Shown: one piece after another, positions 51,136 to 62,894 of the stretch | How the letters are laid out: each line of letters begins with the position of its first letter | How positions within the stretch are numbered: the stretch's first letter is position 1 | Assembly (NCBI RefSeq): GCF_006337105.1 | Contig: NZ_CP040871.1 | Span: forward strand, 2,141,501 to 2,205,500 | From: Thermomonas aquatica | GTDB taxonomy: Bacteria; Pseudomonadota; Gammaproteobacteria; Xanthomonadales; Xanthomonadaceae | DNA: 64,000 bases | Direction: 5' to 3' | Position numbers and translations under genes: made by a program | The notes under the pieces: model-generated | The model's database searches: none | Seen by the model: the letters and a program-made list of their open reading frames with translations, nothing else | Told to the model about the DNA's origin: nothing

Positions 51136-51615
51136 ATGAATCCCGCCCTCAGATTCGTCGCCGGCAGCTGCATCGCGGTTGGCCTGCTGTCCGTCGCGAA
51201 CGCGGCGCAACCGTCGGTGCCGGTGCAGCAGGATGCCGCGCGGCGAGCCCCCGCGGCGCAATTGGTCGATCCGAATTCGGTCGGCAAGTGGGCGCTGCAG
51301 GCGCTCGCCCTGGTCGACCGCGGCCAGCTGGCGCAGTTGTGGGACGGGGCCTCGCCGACGATGAAGCAGCGCGTCAAGCGCGAGGATTTCGTGGCCGGCG
51401 TGCAGGCCAGCCGCCACGGCCTGGCCGCCATCGAAGGCCGCGAATGGCTCGTGATCAGCCGCCAGCTGGGCGATGGCCAGTCCATCCCCGGCGGCGAGTA
51501 CGTCACCGCCGAATTCCTGCTGCGCCTGCGGCAGGGGCCGCCGCGCACCGAGCTGGTCACCTTCCACCGCGACGAGGACCGCACCTGGCGGTTCATGGGC
51601 TACAGCGTGCGCTGA
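51136..51615 (+). CDS. DUF4019 family secreted protein
   Basis: This is a 159-aa protein with a signal peptide ([23 protein letters not shown]). The mature part has the DUF4019 pattern: [38 protein letters not shown] and [20 protein letters not shown]. Function is unknown. It stands between the adhesin and queD on the plus strand; the start at 51136 is preceded by a weak ribosome site. Confidence 0.75.
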   Translation: MNPALRFVAGSCIAVGLLSVANAAQPSVPVQQDAARRAPAAQLVDPNSVGKWALQALALVDRGQLAQLWDGASPTMKQRVKREDFVAGVQASRHGLAAIEGREWLVISRQLGDGQSIPGGEYVTAEFLLRLRQGPPRTELVTFHRDEDRTWRFMGYSVR

Positions 51616-51650
51616 ATGGGCGCGGGCGGTGCCGGCGTACAATTCCGCGC

Positions 51651-52004
51651 ATGGACATCTTCAAGGTCTTCACCATCGAGGCCGCGCACCGGCTGCCGAA
51701 CGTGCCGGCAGGCCACAAATGCGCGCGGCTGCACGGGCATTCGTTCCGCATCGAGCTGCGCGTGTCCGGCGAACCGGGCGCGGACACCGGCTGGGTCATG
51801 GACTTCGCCGACATCAAGGCGGCCTTCAAGCCGCTGTACGAGCAGCTGGACCACCATTACCTCAACGACATCGAAGGGCTGGACAACCCCACCAGCGAGC
51901 GCCTGGCGATGTGGATCTGGGCCAGGTTGAAGCCAGCCCTGCCGCTGTTGTCGGAAGTGGTGGTGCACGAGACCTGCACTTCCGGCTGTTCCTACCGCGG
52001 CTGA
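51651..52004 (+). CDS. queD: 6-carboxy-5,6,7,8-tetrahydropterin synthase
   Basis: The 117-aa enzyme of queuosine biosynthesis converts dihydroneopterin triphosphate to carboxytetrahydropterin. The zinc-binding histidines are in EAAHRLP and LHGHSF, the catalytic Cys is in GHKCARL, and HHYLNDI plus ETCTSGC complete the family pattern. No other que genes are in the window. Confidence 0.95.
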   Translation: MDIFKVFTIEAAHRLPNVPAGHKCARLHGHSFRIELRVSGEPGADTGWVMDFADIKAAFKPLYEQLDHHYLNDIEGLDNPTSERLAMWIWARLKPALPLLSEVVVHETCTSGCSYRG

Positions 52005-52030
52005 ACGCCCGCACCCGCGCGGCCTTGCGG

Positions 52031-52063
52031 AATTGACAATCATTCGCGTTTGCGGTCTGATAG
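52031..52063 (+). promoter_or_regulatory. promoter with Fur-box-like sequence before bfd
   Basis: AATTGACAATCATTCGCG (52031-52048) resembles a Fur box and contains a perfect -35 TTGACA (52033-52038). A -10-like TGATAG lies at 52058-52063, with a long 19-base spacer (TCTGAT at 52056-52061 would give 17). Repression by iron-loaded Fur fits the following bacterioferritin-associated ferredoxin gene. Confidence 0.6.
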
Positions 52064-52070
52064 CCGGGCC

Positions 52071-52274
52071 ATGTACGTCTGCATCTGCAACGGGGTCACC
52101 GACCACCAGATCCGCGAAGCCGCGGAAGCCGGCTGCGTGTCGCTGACCGAACTGACCATGCGCACCGGCGTCGGCGCCAACTGCGGCAGCTGCCTGCCGT
52201 CGGCCGAAGCCATCCTCGACGAAGTGCGCAACCGCCGCGAGCTGCCCTTGCCGGTATTGCAGCGCGCTGCCTAG
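52071..52274 (+). CDS. bfd: bacterioferritin-associated ferredoxin
   Basis: This is a 67-aa [2Fe-2S] protein. The four cysteines are in MYVCICNGV (C4, C6) and GANCGSCLP (C38, C41), the Bfd pattern. It passes electrons to bacterioferritin to release stored iron. bfr follows 123 bases downstream. The start at 52071 gives the typical N-terminus; an ATG 21 bases upstream would cover the promoter. Confidence 0.95.
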   Translation: MYVCICNGVTDHQIREAAEAGCVSLTELTMRTGVGANCGSCLPSAEAILDEVRNRRELPLPVLQRAA

Positions 52275-52397
52275 CCGCGCCGGCCCGACCCCCTCGCCAT
52301 GCCGGCCTTCGCCGCTGGTTGCGGACGATTCGCGTTCCGCCACGGCGCGCGGGCTTCGCGCTAGAGTCCACCCCTGCCAAGACGAAGGAGCGCGGCC

Positions 52398-52868
52398 ATG
52401 AAAGGGGACGCCAAGGTCATCGAATTCCTCAACAAGGCGCTCTACAACGAGCTGACCGCGATCAACCAGTACTTCCTGCACGCCAAGATGCTGAAGAACT
52501 GGGGCCTGAAGGAACTGGCCGAGCACGAGTACCACGAGTCGATCGACGAGATGAAGCATGCGGACAAGCTGTCCGACCGCATCCTGTTCCTCGACGGCCT
52601 GCCGAACTTCCAGGCGCTGGGCAAGCTGAAGATCGGCGAGAACCCGCGCGAGCTGCTGCAGTGCGACCTGGCGCTGGAGCTGGAAGCGCTGCCGGTGCTG
52701 AAGGACGGGATCGCGTATTGCGAATCGGTGGGCGACTACACCAGCCGCCAGCTGTTCGCCGACATCCTCGATTCGGAGGAAGAGCACATCGACTGGATCG
52801 AGACCCAGCTGTCGCTGATCGAGCGGATCGGCGAGTCGAACTACCTGGCGCAGCAGCTCGACAAGTAA
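52398..52868 (+). CDS. bfr: bacterioferritin
   Basis: The 156-aa subunit forms the 24-mer iron store. All ferroxidase ligands are at their standard positions: E18, E51, H54, E94, E127 and H130. M52 is the haem ligand. The ribosome site is AAGGAG. Partner of the upstream Bfd ferredoxin. Confidence 0.97.
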   Translation: MKGDAKVIEFLNKALYNELTAINQYFLHAKMLKNWGLKELAEHEYHESIDEMKHADKLSDRILFLDGLPNFQALGKLKIGENPRELLQCDLALELEALPVLKDGIAYCESVGDYTSRQLFADILDSEEEHIDWIETQLSLIERIGESNYLAQQLDK

Positions 52869-52881
52869 GGCCCGCAACGGG

Positions 52882-55151
<2,270 letters not shown>

Positions 55152-55155
<4 letters not shown>

Positions 55156-56942
55156 AGGGTCGCGTGCTGGAAGTCGAAGTTGAGTTCGTGTTCCGCGCGT
55201 TGTACCAGATTGCCCTGGATGAAATCGATGCCGCCCATCCACAACGCGGCGGCGGCCTGCGGATCCTCGACCGATTGCCCGATCACCTGCAGGCCCAGCC
55301 GATGCGCGCGATCGATCGCTTCGCGCATTTCGTCGCGCAAGTTCGCTGGCAGCGGTTGCCGGGCGTACTCGGCCGACAGGCGCAGGTAGCCCAGCGGGAG
55401 TTGCTGCAGCAGCTGTTCGGCATCGGGGCCGTGGCGGTACTGGCTGAGGCAGAACTGCACGCCGGCCGGGACCAGCTGTTCGCAGAACTGGCGCAGCAGC
55501 ATCGAATGCACCAGCGCGTCCTCAAGGCGGATGTCGATGACCAGCGACGGGCCATCGATGCTGGCCGTTTCCAGTTCCTGCGCCAGCCAGCCGGCGTAGC
55601 TGTCCTGCGCCAGCGTGCGCGGCGACTGCGAGACGAACAGCCGCACCGGGCGGCTTTCCGCGCGACGCCGCTGCAGCAGCGCCATCGATTGCTGGATGAC
55701 CCAGCGGTCGAGCTGCGGCAACAGGTTGGCCGCTTCCGCCAGCGGCACGATTTCGCCGGCGCTGCGCTCGTTGCCGGCACTGTCGCGCATGCGCAACAGC
55801 ACCTGGAACTGCGCCTCGTCGCCACCGGCGACCGCGACAACCGGCTGGAACGCCAATTGCAGGCCATCGCCATCGAGTGCGTTGCGGATCTCGCCCAGCA
55901 GGCCGTCCGCGGCATCGGTCGCGGTGGTGCAGGGCGGGACGTAGGCGCCGATGCCGGTGGGCTCGGTGCGCGCCAGGCGCGCACCTTCCTCGGCCGCCGA
56001 CAGTGTCGCCCCGGCGTCGCGGAAGCCGTGCACCAGGTCGGCATAGCCGATGGTGGTGCGCAGGCGGACGGCCTCCACGCCGACGCGGAAATCGTGGTAG
56101 CCCATGCCGTCGCGCAGGCTGCGCGCCAGCGCCTCGAGCGGGATCCCGCCGAGGTCGGCGGCGACCACCAGGAACGCGTTGTCGCTCAGGCGCGCGGAGG
56201 CATGCGCCTGCGCCAGCGTGCCCAGGTAGCGGCCCGCATCGCTCATCAGTTGCTCGAACTCGGCATAGCCGTAGCGGTTGCGCAGTGCGGCGGCATTGCC
56301 GGCTTCCAGCATCAGCACGCCGCCGGAGCGTTGCGGCAGCAGTTCGGCCAGCTTCTTCATCAGCACGGGGCGCGTATACAGGCCGGTGATCGGGTGCCGC
56401 TCGGGTTCGGCCGCGGTCACCTGCTTGGTCTGCGCCATCCGTGCACGGCGCACGCGGCTCTGCACCGCGGCGATCAGGTGGCGCGGGCGAACCGGCTTGA
56501 GGATGTAGTCGTCCGCACCCTGTTCCAGCACTTCCAGTTGCTTGTCCGGATCCTGGTCGCCGGTCAGGAACACCACCGGCACCTGCGAGAAGCGCGGATG
56601 TTCGCGGATCTGCAGGGTCAGGGTGGTGCCGCTGGCACCGGGCATGTGCAGGTCCATCAGCACCAGGTCGGGGCCGAAGCGCTCCACCGTCGCCATCACC
56701 TGTTCAGGGACCGCGACCACCTCGGCCTGCATGCCGGCGCCGCGCAGGATGGCTTCGGCGAACAGGGCCTGGCTGCGGTCGTCTTCGACCACGAGGATCC
56801 GGTACGGTGGTTCGGTGGTGGAATCGGCCATGGAAACCGTGGTCTGTGGGATCCCGGTATTTTGCCCGGAGATCGCCGTGGTGGACGCGATGGGTTGCGG
56901 ATTGGCCGGCGGGGTGCCGGCGGCGATGGACGGATCGATCAT
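55152..56942 (-). CDS. response regulator with degenerate GGDEF and EAL domains
   Basis: This is a 596-aa cytoplasmic protein. A flexible N-terminus is followed by a receiver with phospho-Asp D97 (LVLMDLHMPGASG), a GGDEF-like domain without the GGDEF sequence (about 165-320), and an EAL-like domain (about 340-590) in which the catalytic EAL/EVL is QVLLRM and other metal ligands are lost. The protein is thus probably a c-di-GMP sensor or FimX-like effector rather than an enzyme. It has a strong GGGGG ribosome site and is coupled to the hybrid kinase, its likely phospho-donor. Confidence 0.88.
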
Positions 56943-57038
56943 GTTGCCCCCTGTCGGGCGCCCAACAGCACGCACCCGTATCCAGACCTGACGCAAAACA
57001 CGCTGGCGATCGGCCACCGCGCGGTCATTGCACTGGCA

Positions 57039-57620
57039 TCAGCCGGGCTGTGGCCTGGGCGCGCGCCGGAACAGTTTGCGCCAGAGCCACCACACGAACG
57101 ATGCGAACAACAGGCTGATCGACACCACGATCGCCAATGCAATCCAGGGATGGCTGAAGGCCAGCGCCAGTCCGCCGACCACCACCGCATCCTCGGTCAC
57201 GGAGGCCGTCCAGTTGCTCACCGGCTCGGGCGAGGTATTGAGCAGGGCGCGTGAGCCGGACTTGATCAGGTGGCTGGTGAGGGCCACGCCGGCGCCGGTG
57301 GCGAGCATGCCCGCGCCGAGTTCGCCATTGGGCGACATCGCCGCCGCGGCCAGGAAGGCACCCGCCGGCACCCGCAGCAGGGTATGCAGCAGGTCCCAGA
57401 CCGAATCCACGCCCGGGATCTTGTCGGCGAAGAATTCGCCGGCCGCCAGCGCACCGGATACGCCCAGCACCCACGGCGACTGGGTGGCCTGCAGGGCTTC
57501 GGGCAGGTGCAGCCAGCCGAAGTAGCCGGCCAGGCCCACCCCGAACACGGTCAGATACACGCGGATGCCGGCCAGCCAGGCCAGCAGCACGCCGATGGCG
57601 AACAGGTGGGCTTGATCCAC
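57039..57620 (-). CDS. DUF4126 membrane protein
   Basis: The 193-aa protein has four or five hydrophobic segments and the DUF4126 signature: AGIRVYLTVFGVGLAG, then ADKIPGVDSVWDLLHTLLR, then GAGVALTSHLIKSGSRALLN. The function is unknown. It precedes the GGDEF/EAL gene by 96 bases on the same strand. Confidence 0.82.
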   Translation of the reverse strand: MDQAHLFAIGVLLAWLAGIRVYLTVFGVGLAGYFGWLHLPEALQATQSPWVLGVSGALAAGEFFADKIPGVDSVWDLLHTLLRVPAGAFLAAAAMSPNGELGAGMLATGAGVALTSHLIKSGSRALLNTSPEPVSNWTASVTEDAVVVGGLALAFSHPWIALAIVVSISLLFASFVWWLWRKLFRRAPRPQPG

Positions 57621-57713
57621 GGCACTTCCCCGACGCCACGCAGCGGCGTCATGGCCCGAGTCTATACGGCAGTGCGGCTTGACGCAGGCTTAAAAGCGAT
57701 GCGATATCGCCGC

Positions 57714-58418
57714 ATGCAATTTTTCACATCGCCGCATTCGGCCACCGGCAGCGGCCATCCGCGGATGGCGTTCGTCCTGCTGGTGCTGGCCGCGCTGGCC
57801 TTCGGGGGATGGGGACTGTGGCGCGCCTATGGCCCGACGCCGGCCAATGCCGGCGAACGCCTGCGCGAAGCGACCGCGCGGATCGATGCGCTCGAACAGG
57901 AAGCCGCGACGCTCAAGCGTTCCGACCAGATCAGCCGCCAGGCCAATGCCGACCTGCAGGGCACCCTGGCCGAACGCGACGAGGAAATCGCCGGCCTGCG
58001 CGCCGATGTGGCGTTCTACGAGCGCTTCGTCGGCGCCACCGGGCAGCGGCATGGCCTGACCGTGCACGAACTGAAGCTGGAGCCGCAACGCGATCCGCAG
58101 CTCTGGCACTTCGTCGCCACCCTCACCCAGAACCTCAACCGCGGCGCGGTCAACAGCGGCCACCTGCTGTTGTCGGTCGAAGTCAGCGATGCCGGACGCA
58201 TGCAGAAACTCGCCTGGGGCGCGCTGCGCCAACAGCAGAACGCGCCCGGCATCGAGTATTCGTTCAAGTATTTCCAGCAGGTCGAGGGCGACCTGGTGCT
58301 GCCCGCCGGGGTGAAGCCGGTGCGGGTGATCGCGCGGCTGGTGCCGTCCTCCGGTGCCGCGGTGGAGCAGAGCTTCACCTGGGGCGACGCCACGGCAGGC
58401 GCACCCGCAAGCCGCTGA
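57714..58418 (+). CDS. membrane-anchored coiled-coil protein (DUF6776-like)
   Basis: The 234-aa protein has one N-terminal membrane helix ([19 protein letters not shown]), a coiled-coil stretch of about 70 residues ([19 protein letters not shown] onwards) and a C-terminal beta-rich domain ([20 protein letters not shown]). This layout fits DUF6776, a family of unknown function; the assignment is by memory and uncertain. Starts at 57699 (ATG) and 57765 (ATG) are also possible. A TTGACG/GATATC promoter-like pair sits at 57679-57708, which would favour the 57765 start. Confidence 0.65.
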   Translation: MQFFTSPHSATGSGHPRMAFVLLVLAALAFGGWGLWRAYGPTPANAGERLREATARIDALEQEAATLKRSDQISRQANADLQGTLAERDEEIAGLRADVAFYERFVGATGQRHGLTVHELKLEPQRDPQLWHFVATLTQNLNRGAVNSGHLLLSVEVSDAGRMQKLAWGALRQQQNAPGIEYSFKYFQQVEGDLVLPAGVKPVRVIARLVPSSGAAVEQSFTWGDATAGAPASR

Positions 58419-58468
58419 TTTCCGCCCATGCGGTTGAATGCGGCGCGTCTGCGCCCCATCCTGTGCGC

Positions 58469-58840
58469 ATGGATATCGTCACCCTCGACACCGTCACCAA
58501 TGCCGCGCCGCGTGCGCCGATGGATTTCACCGCCGCGGCCGCGGCCAAGGTGCGCGAACTGATCGCCGAGGAAGGCAATGCCGGGCTCAAGCTGCGCGTG
58601 TACATCCAGGGCGGCGGCTGCTCCGGCTTCCAGTACGGCTTCGAGTTCGACGAGAACCAGGCCGAGGACGACTTTCCGATCGTCACCGACGGGGTGACCC
58701 TGCTGGTCGACCCGCTCAGCCTGCAGTACCTCGCCGGCGCCACCGTCGACTACAGCGAATCGCTGAGCGGCGCGCAGTTCGTGATCCGCAACCCGAACGC
58801 GAAGACCACCTGCGGCTGCGGTTCGTCGTTCACGATGTGA
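58469..58840 (+). CDS. erpA: iron-sulfur cluster insertion protein ErpA
   Basis: The 123-aa A-type carrier delivers [Fe-S] clusters to target proteins. The three ligand cysteines are in [11 protein letters not shown] and TTCGCGSSF. The N-terminal stretch of about 18 residues is longer than in E. coli. Its stop overlaps the GTG of nudC (GTGA). Confidence 0.95.
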   Translation: MDIVTLDTVTNAAPRAPMDFTAAAAAKVRELIAEEGNAGLKLRVYIQGGGCSGFQYGFEFDENQAEDDFPIVTDGVTLLVDPLSLQYLAGATVDYSESLSGAQFVIRNPNAKTTCGCGSSFTM

Positions 58841-59763
58841 GCGGGCGCGACTCGCCCTTCGCCTTCGTCGACGGCGCGCTGGATCGCGCCGACCACCTGC
58901 GCGACGACGCCGGCGCACTGAACGCGGCATGGCCGCAGGCCGGCGTGATCGTGCTGGATGCCGATGGACGCGCCTTCGCCGACGACGACAGGGCGTTGCG
59001 CATCGTCGCCGGCGCCGAACTCGGCGGCGGCCCCGGCGCTGCGACTTTCCTCGGCCTGCGCGAGGGCCGGGCCTGGTTCTTCGCCGATGCGACGACGCTT
59101 TCCCTCGAGGCGCCGAACCGCGTCGACCTGCGCAGTGCCGCCAGCCACTGGCCGGCCTGGCAGGCCAGCCTGTTCGCGCAGGCGCGCGCGCTGCAGCACT
59201 GGCACCAGCGGCATCGCCATTGCGGCGCCTGCGGCGCGGCCCTCGCATTCCGCCGTGCCGGCTGGCTGGGCGTGTGCACCGGCTGCAGCAGCGAACACTA
59301 TCCGCGCACCGACCAGGCGGTGATCGTCGCGGTCGGCAACGGCGGCCGGCTGCTGCTAGGCAGGCAGGCCGGCTGGCTGCCGCGGCGCTGGTCGGTGGTG
59401 GCCGGCTTCGTCGAGCCCGGCGAGACGCTGGAACAGACCGTGGCCCGCGAAGTGCTGGAGGAAACCGGCGTGCGCGTGCGCGCCGGGACCGCGCGCTACC
59501 TGGCCTCGCAGCCATGGCCGTTCCCGGGCTCGCTGATGCTGGGCTTCATCGCCGACGCGGACGCGGACACCCCGCGCGCCAGCGACGAGCTGGAGCAGGC
59601 GCAATGGTTCACTGCCGAGGAAGTGCGCGCCGGGCTGGCCAACGATTGGGCGAAGGCGGATGCCGAAGGCGAGGGCATCGTACTGTCGTCGCCGATCTCG
59701 ATCGCGCGGCACGTGATCCGCGCATGGCTGGCCGAACACGATGCGGCGCACGCGAACAAGTAG
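58837..59763 (+). CDS. nudC: NAD+ diphosphatase / NADH pyrophosphatase
   Basis: This is a 308-aa Nudix enzyme that hydrolyses NADH and removes NAD caps from RNA. A four-cysteine zinc ribbon (HCGACG and GVCTGC) is followed by the Nudix box ([20 protein letters not shown]) and the NudC-specific [11 protein letters not shown]. The GTG start overlaps erpA by 4 bases, indicating coupling; no better internal start is visible. Confidence 0.94.
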   Translation: MSGRDSPFAFVDGALDRADHLRDDAGALNAAWPQAGVIVLDADGRAFADDDRALRIVAGAELGGGPGAATFLGLREGRAWFFADATTLSLEAPNRVDLRSAASHWPAWQASLFAQARALQHWHQRHRHCGACGAALAFRRAGWLGVCTGCSSEHYPRTDQAVIVAVGNGGRLLLGRQAGWLPRRWSVVAGFVEPGETLEQTVAREVLEETGVRVRAGTARYLASQPWPFPGSLMLGFIADADADTPRASDELEQAQWFTAEEVRAGLANDWAKADAEGEGIVLSSPISIARHVIRAWLAEHDAAHANK

Positions 59764-59788
59764 GCGCGCCAGCAAGTAAACTCGCGGC

Positions 59789-60691
59789 ATGGCTGCCACC
59801 CTGCTTGCCGTCCTCGTCGCGCTGGCCATCGGCCACCTCGCGCCGGACATCGCCTCCGGCCTGCGCCAGTACGGCTGGTACGCGAACTGGCTGCGCTGGC
59901 TCAATGCGCAGTTCCCCGAAGGCAGCTTCTGGCGCGGCAGGTACGGCATCGCGCTGGCGCTGGTGGTGCCGTTGCTGGCGGTCGGCCTGCTGCAGGTCGC
60001 GCTGGACAAGCCGATCTGGGGCTTCGTCGGCCTGCTGTTCGACATCGTCGTGCTGTTTTATTGCTGGGGCCCGCGCGACCTCGACCTGGACGTGGCGGCG
60101 GTGCTCGACGCGCCGGACGCCGCATCGCGCCGCAATGCCGCCGCGCGGCTGTGGCCGGTGGGCGGCAGCGTGCAGCTCGATGGCCCCTCGCTGGTCGAGG
60201 CGGTGTTCCGCAACGCCTTGCGCCGCTGGTTCGGCGTGCTGTTCTGGTTCTGCGCGCTCGGCCCGTTCGGCGCGTTGCTGTACCGCCTGAGCGTGCTCGC
60301 GGTCGAACGCGACGATGCGCCACTCGCCCACGACACCGCCAGCGGCGCGAACACCTGGCTCGCCATCCTCGAATGGCCGGTCACCCAGCTGATGACCCTG
60401 GCGCTGGCCCTGGTCGGCAATTTCGACAGCGTGCTGGCGGCATGGCGCGAGGAGGGCGCGTTTGGCCTGCACGGCGGCTTGCTTGCCGCCGCCGCGCGTT
60501 CCAGCGTGCGCTGCGAGATCGCCGAGGAAGTGGCCGACTACACCGAGTCCGGCGTGTCGGCCTCCACCGCGCTCAGCGAAGTCTTCGGCGAGCTGCCCGA
60601 ACTGCGCGACGCGATGAACCTGGTCTGGCGCATCCTGGTGCTGTGGCTGGCGGTGATCGCGCTGTTCGTGGTCGCCGGCTGGGTGAGCTGA
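59789..60691 (+). CDS. ampE: AmpE-like inner-membrane regulatory protein
   Basis: The 300-aa protein has four to five hydrophobic segments (start, 55-95, 155-175 and the last 25 residues). Features that match AmpE are WGPRDLDLDV, LVEAVFRNALRRWFGVLFWF and GPFGALLYRL. AmpE is thought to act with AmpD in beta-lactamase/peptidoglycan recycling control; ampD is not in the window. The family name is moderately certain. Confidence 0.8.
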   Translation: MAATLLAVLVALAIGHLAPDIASGLRQYGWYANWLRWLNAQFPEGSFWRGRYGIALALVVPLLAVGLLQVALDKPIWGFVGLLFDIVVLFYCWGPRDLDLDVAAVLDAPDAASRRNAAARLWPVGGSVQLDGPSLVEAVFRNALRRWFGVLFWFCALGPFGALLYRLSVLAVERDDAPLAHDTASGANTWLAILEWPVTQLMTLALALVGNFDSVLAAWREEGAFGLHGGLLAAAARSSVRCEIAEEVADYTESGVSASTALSEVFGELPELRDAMNLVWRILVLWLAVIALFVVAGWVS

Positions 60692-60716
60692 AAGCAAACC
60701 GGAAAACCGGAAAAGA

Positions 60717-60812
60717 AAACCGGGGTCAGAGTCGACTTTTCCGAGAAATTGCTGCGAACCGGGTTCCAGTTCAAAAAGTCGACTCTGACCCCGGTTTTCT
60801 GACCCCGGTTTT
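60717..60812. repeat. REP-like hairpin with GGGGTCAGAGT core, copy 2
   Basis: Perfect 24-base arms (60717-60740 and 60774-60797), containing CCGGGGTCAGAGTCGACTTT and its complement, surround a 33-base loop. A partial third arm CTGACCCCGGTTTTCC follows at 60800-60815. It sits between the convergent ampE-like and LplT-PlsC genes. Confidence 0.8.
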
Positions 60813-60823
60813 CCCGGGTTTCC

Positions 60824-62734
60824 TCAGGCCGCATCCCCGCGCAATGCGCGCACCTGCGCCTCCAGCGATTCCGCCGTCGCGGTCGCGCCATCGACCGGCG
60901 CGCCGGCCACCACCTCCACATGCGCGCGCAGCCGCTGCGGCACGCGCATGCGGTCCAGCAGGTCGCCTTGCTTCGCGTTGGCGCGCCGGCTCCACATGCT
61001 GCCCCACATGTTCTTCAGCGCCATCGGCACCACCGGCACCGGGCGGCGCTCGAGGATCTTCTCCACGCCCGACTTGAACGGCGCCATCGCACCGTCCTTG
61101 GTCAATGCGCCTTCCGGGAAGATGCAGACCAGTTCGCCCTCGGCCAGCGCGGCATCGACCGCGTCGAACGCGCGCTGCATGACCGCGGGATCCTCCTTGG
61201 CGCCGGCGATCGGGATCGCCTTGGCGGTGCGGAAGATCCACGACATCACCGGGATGTTGAAGATCCTGTAGTACATGACGAAACGCACCGGCCGCGGGAT
61301 GCTGGCCGACAGGATCAGCGCGTCCATGTAGCTGACGTGGTTGCAGACCAGCAGCGCCGCGCCTTCGTCGGGCACGTGCTTTTCGATGCCGTGCAGCTTG
61401 AGCCGGTACAGCGTGCGCACCAGCAGCCAGCTGAGGAAGCGCATCAGGAATTCGGGGACGATGCTGAAGATCCACGCTGCGACCAGCACGCTCGCGATCG
61501 CCAGCGCCAGGAACAGTTGCGGGATGCTCCAGCCCAGCCACTGCTGCAGCGCCACCCCGCCCACCGCCGCGGCGACGATGAACAGCGCGTTCTGGATGTT
61601 CATGCCGGCGATCACCCGCGACAGTTCATCCTTCGGCGTGCGGCTCTGGATCAACGCGAACAGCGGCACCACGTAGAAGCCGGAGAACAGGCCGATCCCG
61701 GCCAGGTCCAGCACGATCCGCCATGCGCCCGGCTGCGCCAAGAAGCCGCGCACGTCCAGCCCGTGCGCGGCGATCGCCGGCGCCAGCGCCAGGTGCAGGA
61801 TGCAGGCGCTCATGCCGATCGCGCCCATCGGCACCAGGCCGATTTCCACCGTGCGCGCGGACAGCTTTTCGCACAGCAGCGAACCCACGCCGACCCCGAT
61901 CGAGAACACCGCCAGCACGAACACGTAGAGGGTCGGCGTGCCGCCCAAGTGGGTCTCCGCGTACACCGGCAGGTTGCCGGTCAGCACCGTCCCGGTGAAC
62001 CAGAACCAGCTGACGCCGAGCACCGAATTGCGCACCGCGAGTTGCTTCTTCGTCAGCCGCAGGATCGCCAGCGATTCCGGGATCGGGTTCCACTGCACCT
62101 TCAGGTCGGGCGCGGAGGCATCGACGGTCGGGATCGCGCGGCTGGCCAGGTTGCCGCAGACCGCCAGCAGGATCACCGCCACCGCCGCCGCCTGCGTGCC
62201 GTGTTCGCCCGCCACCGCGAAGATCAGCCCGCCGAACAGCATGCCCAGCAACACCGCGATGCTGGTGCCCATCTCCACCAGCCCGTTGCCGCCGGTCAGC
62301 TCTTCCGGCTTCAGCACCGAGGGCAAAATCGAATACTTCACCGGCCCGAACAGCGTGCTCTGCACGCCGGTGGCGAACAGGCACACCAGCAGCAGCGGCA
62401 GGCTCTGCAGCAGGAAGGCGACCGCCGCCACCGACATGATCGCGATCTCCATCGCGGTGGTGATGCGGATCAGCTTCGACTTCTCGGTGCGCTCGGCGAA
62501 CTGCCCGGCGATCGAGGAGAACAGGAAATACGGCAGGATGAACACCGCCGGCGCCAGCTGGGTGTAGGTGCCGCGGGTGGACGGATCCAGCGTGCCCGCC
62601 GCGGCCATCACCCCCAGCAGGCCGATGATCGCCTGCCGGAACACGTTGTCGTTGAAGGCCCCGAACGCCTGCACGGTGAAGTAGGGCAGGAAGCGGCGCT
62701 GCTTGAGCAGTTCGAACTGGCTGTGGCCGGACAT
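60824..62734 (-). CDS. LplT-like transporter fused to PlsC acyltransferase
   Basis: The 636-aa protein has an MFS transporter half (about 1-400, FGAFNDNVFRQAIIGLLG start, as in LplT lysophospholipid transporters) and a C-terminal acyltransferase (about 425-625). The acyltransferase motifs are NHVSYMD (NHxxxxD) and FPEGALTKDG. It should flip lysophospholipid across the inner membrane and re-acylate it. Unlike many Aas-type fusions it lacks the AMP-binding acyl-ACP synthetase domain. It is convergent with the ampE-like gene. Confidence 0.9.
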   Translation of the reverse strand: MSGHSQFELLKQRRFLPYFTVQAFGAFNDNVFRQAIIGLLGVMAAAGTLDPSTRGTYTQLAPAVFILPYFLFSSIAGQFAERTEKSKLIRITTAMEIAIMSVAAVAFLLQSLPLLLVCLFATGVQSTLFGPVKYSILPSVLKPEELTGGNGLVEMGTSIAVLLGMLFGGLIFAVAGEHGTQAAAVAVILLAVCGNLASRAIPTVDASAPDLKVQWNPIPESLAILRLTKKQLAVRNSVLGVSWFWFTGTVLTGNLPVYAETHLGGTPTLYVFVLAVFSIGVGVGSLLCEKLSARTVEIGLVPMGAIGMSACILHLALAPAIAAHGLDVRGFLAQPGAWRIVLDLAGIGLFSGFYVVPLFALIQSRTPKDELSRVIAGMNIQNALFIVAAAVGGVALQQWLGWSIPQLFLALAIASVLVAAWIFSIVPEFLMRFLSWLLVRTLYRLKLHGIEKHVPDEGAALLVCNHVSYMDALILSASIPRPVRFVMYYRIFNIPVMSWIFRTAKAIPIAGAKEDPAVMQRAFDAVDAALAEGELVCIFPEGALTKDGAMAPFKSGVEKILERRPVPVVPMALKNMWGSMWSRRANAKQGDLLDRMRVPQRLRAHVEVVAGAPVDGATATAESLEAQVRALRGDAA

Positions 62735-62773
62735 GCGTCCCCCGGGGTTTTGCGGAGTCTAGCGGAGCCGAAA

Positions 62774-62863
62774 AGGCGAAATGGAGTCCAGATCGAATTT
62801 CGCGTCCACGATGTCTGCTCAGTCTTGAGCGACAGTCGAGAAACTTCGCTCTGACCCCTTTTC
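62774..62863. repeat. decayed REP-like hairpin, copy 3
   Basis: The right arm (62839-62863) contains CGCTCTGACCCCTTTTCGC, close to the other copies. The left arm (62774-62801) reads GGCGAAATGGAGTCCAGATC with several mismatches. It lies in the 160-base gap before the MmeI-like gene. Confidence 0.55.
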
Positions 62864-62894
62864 GCGATAGCCTCGCGGGCAGGGAGGGCAACGG

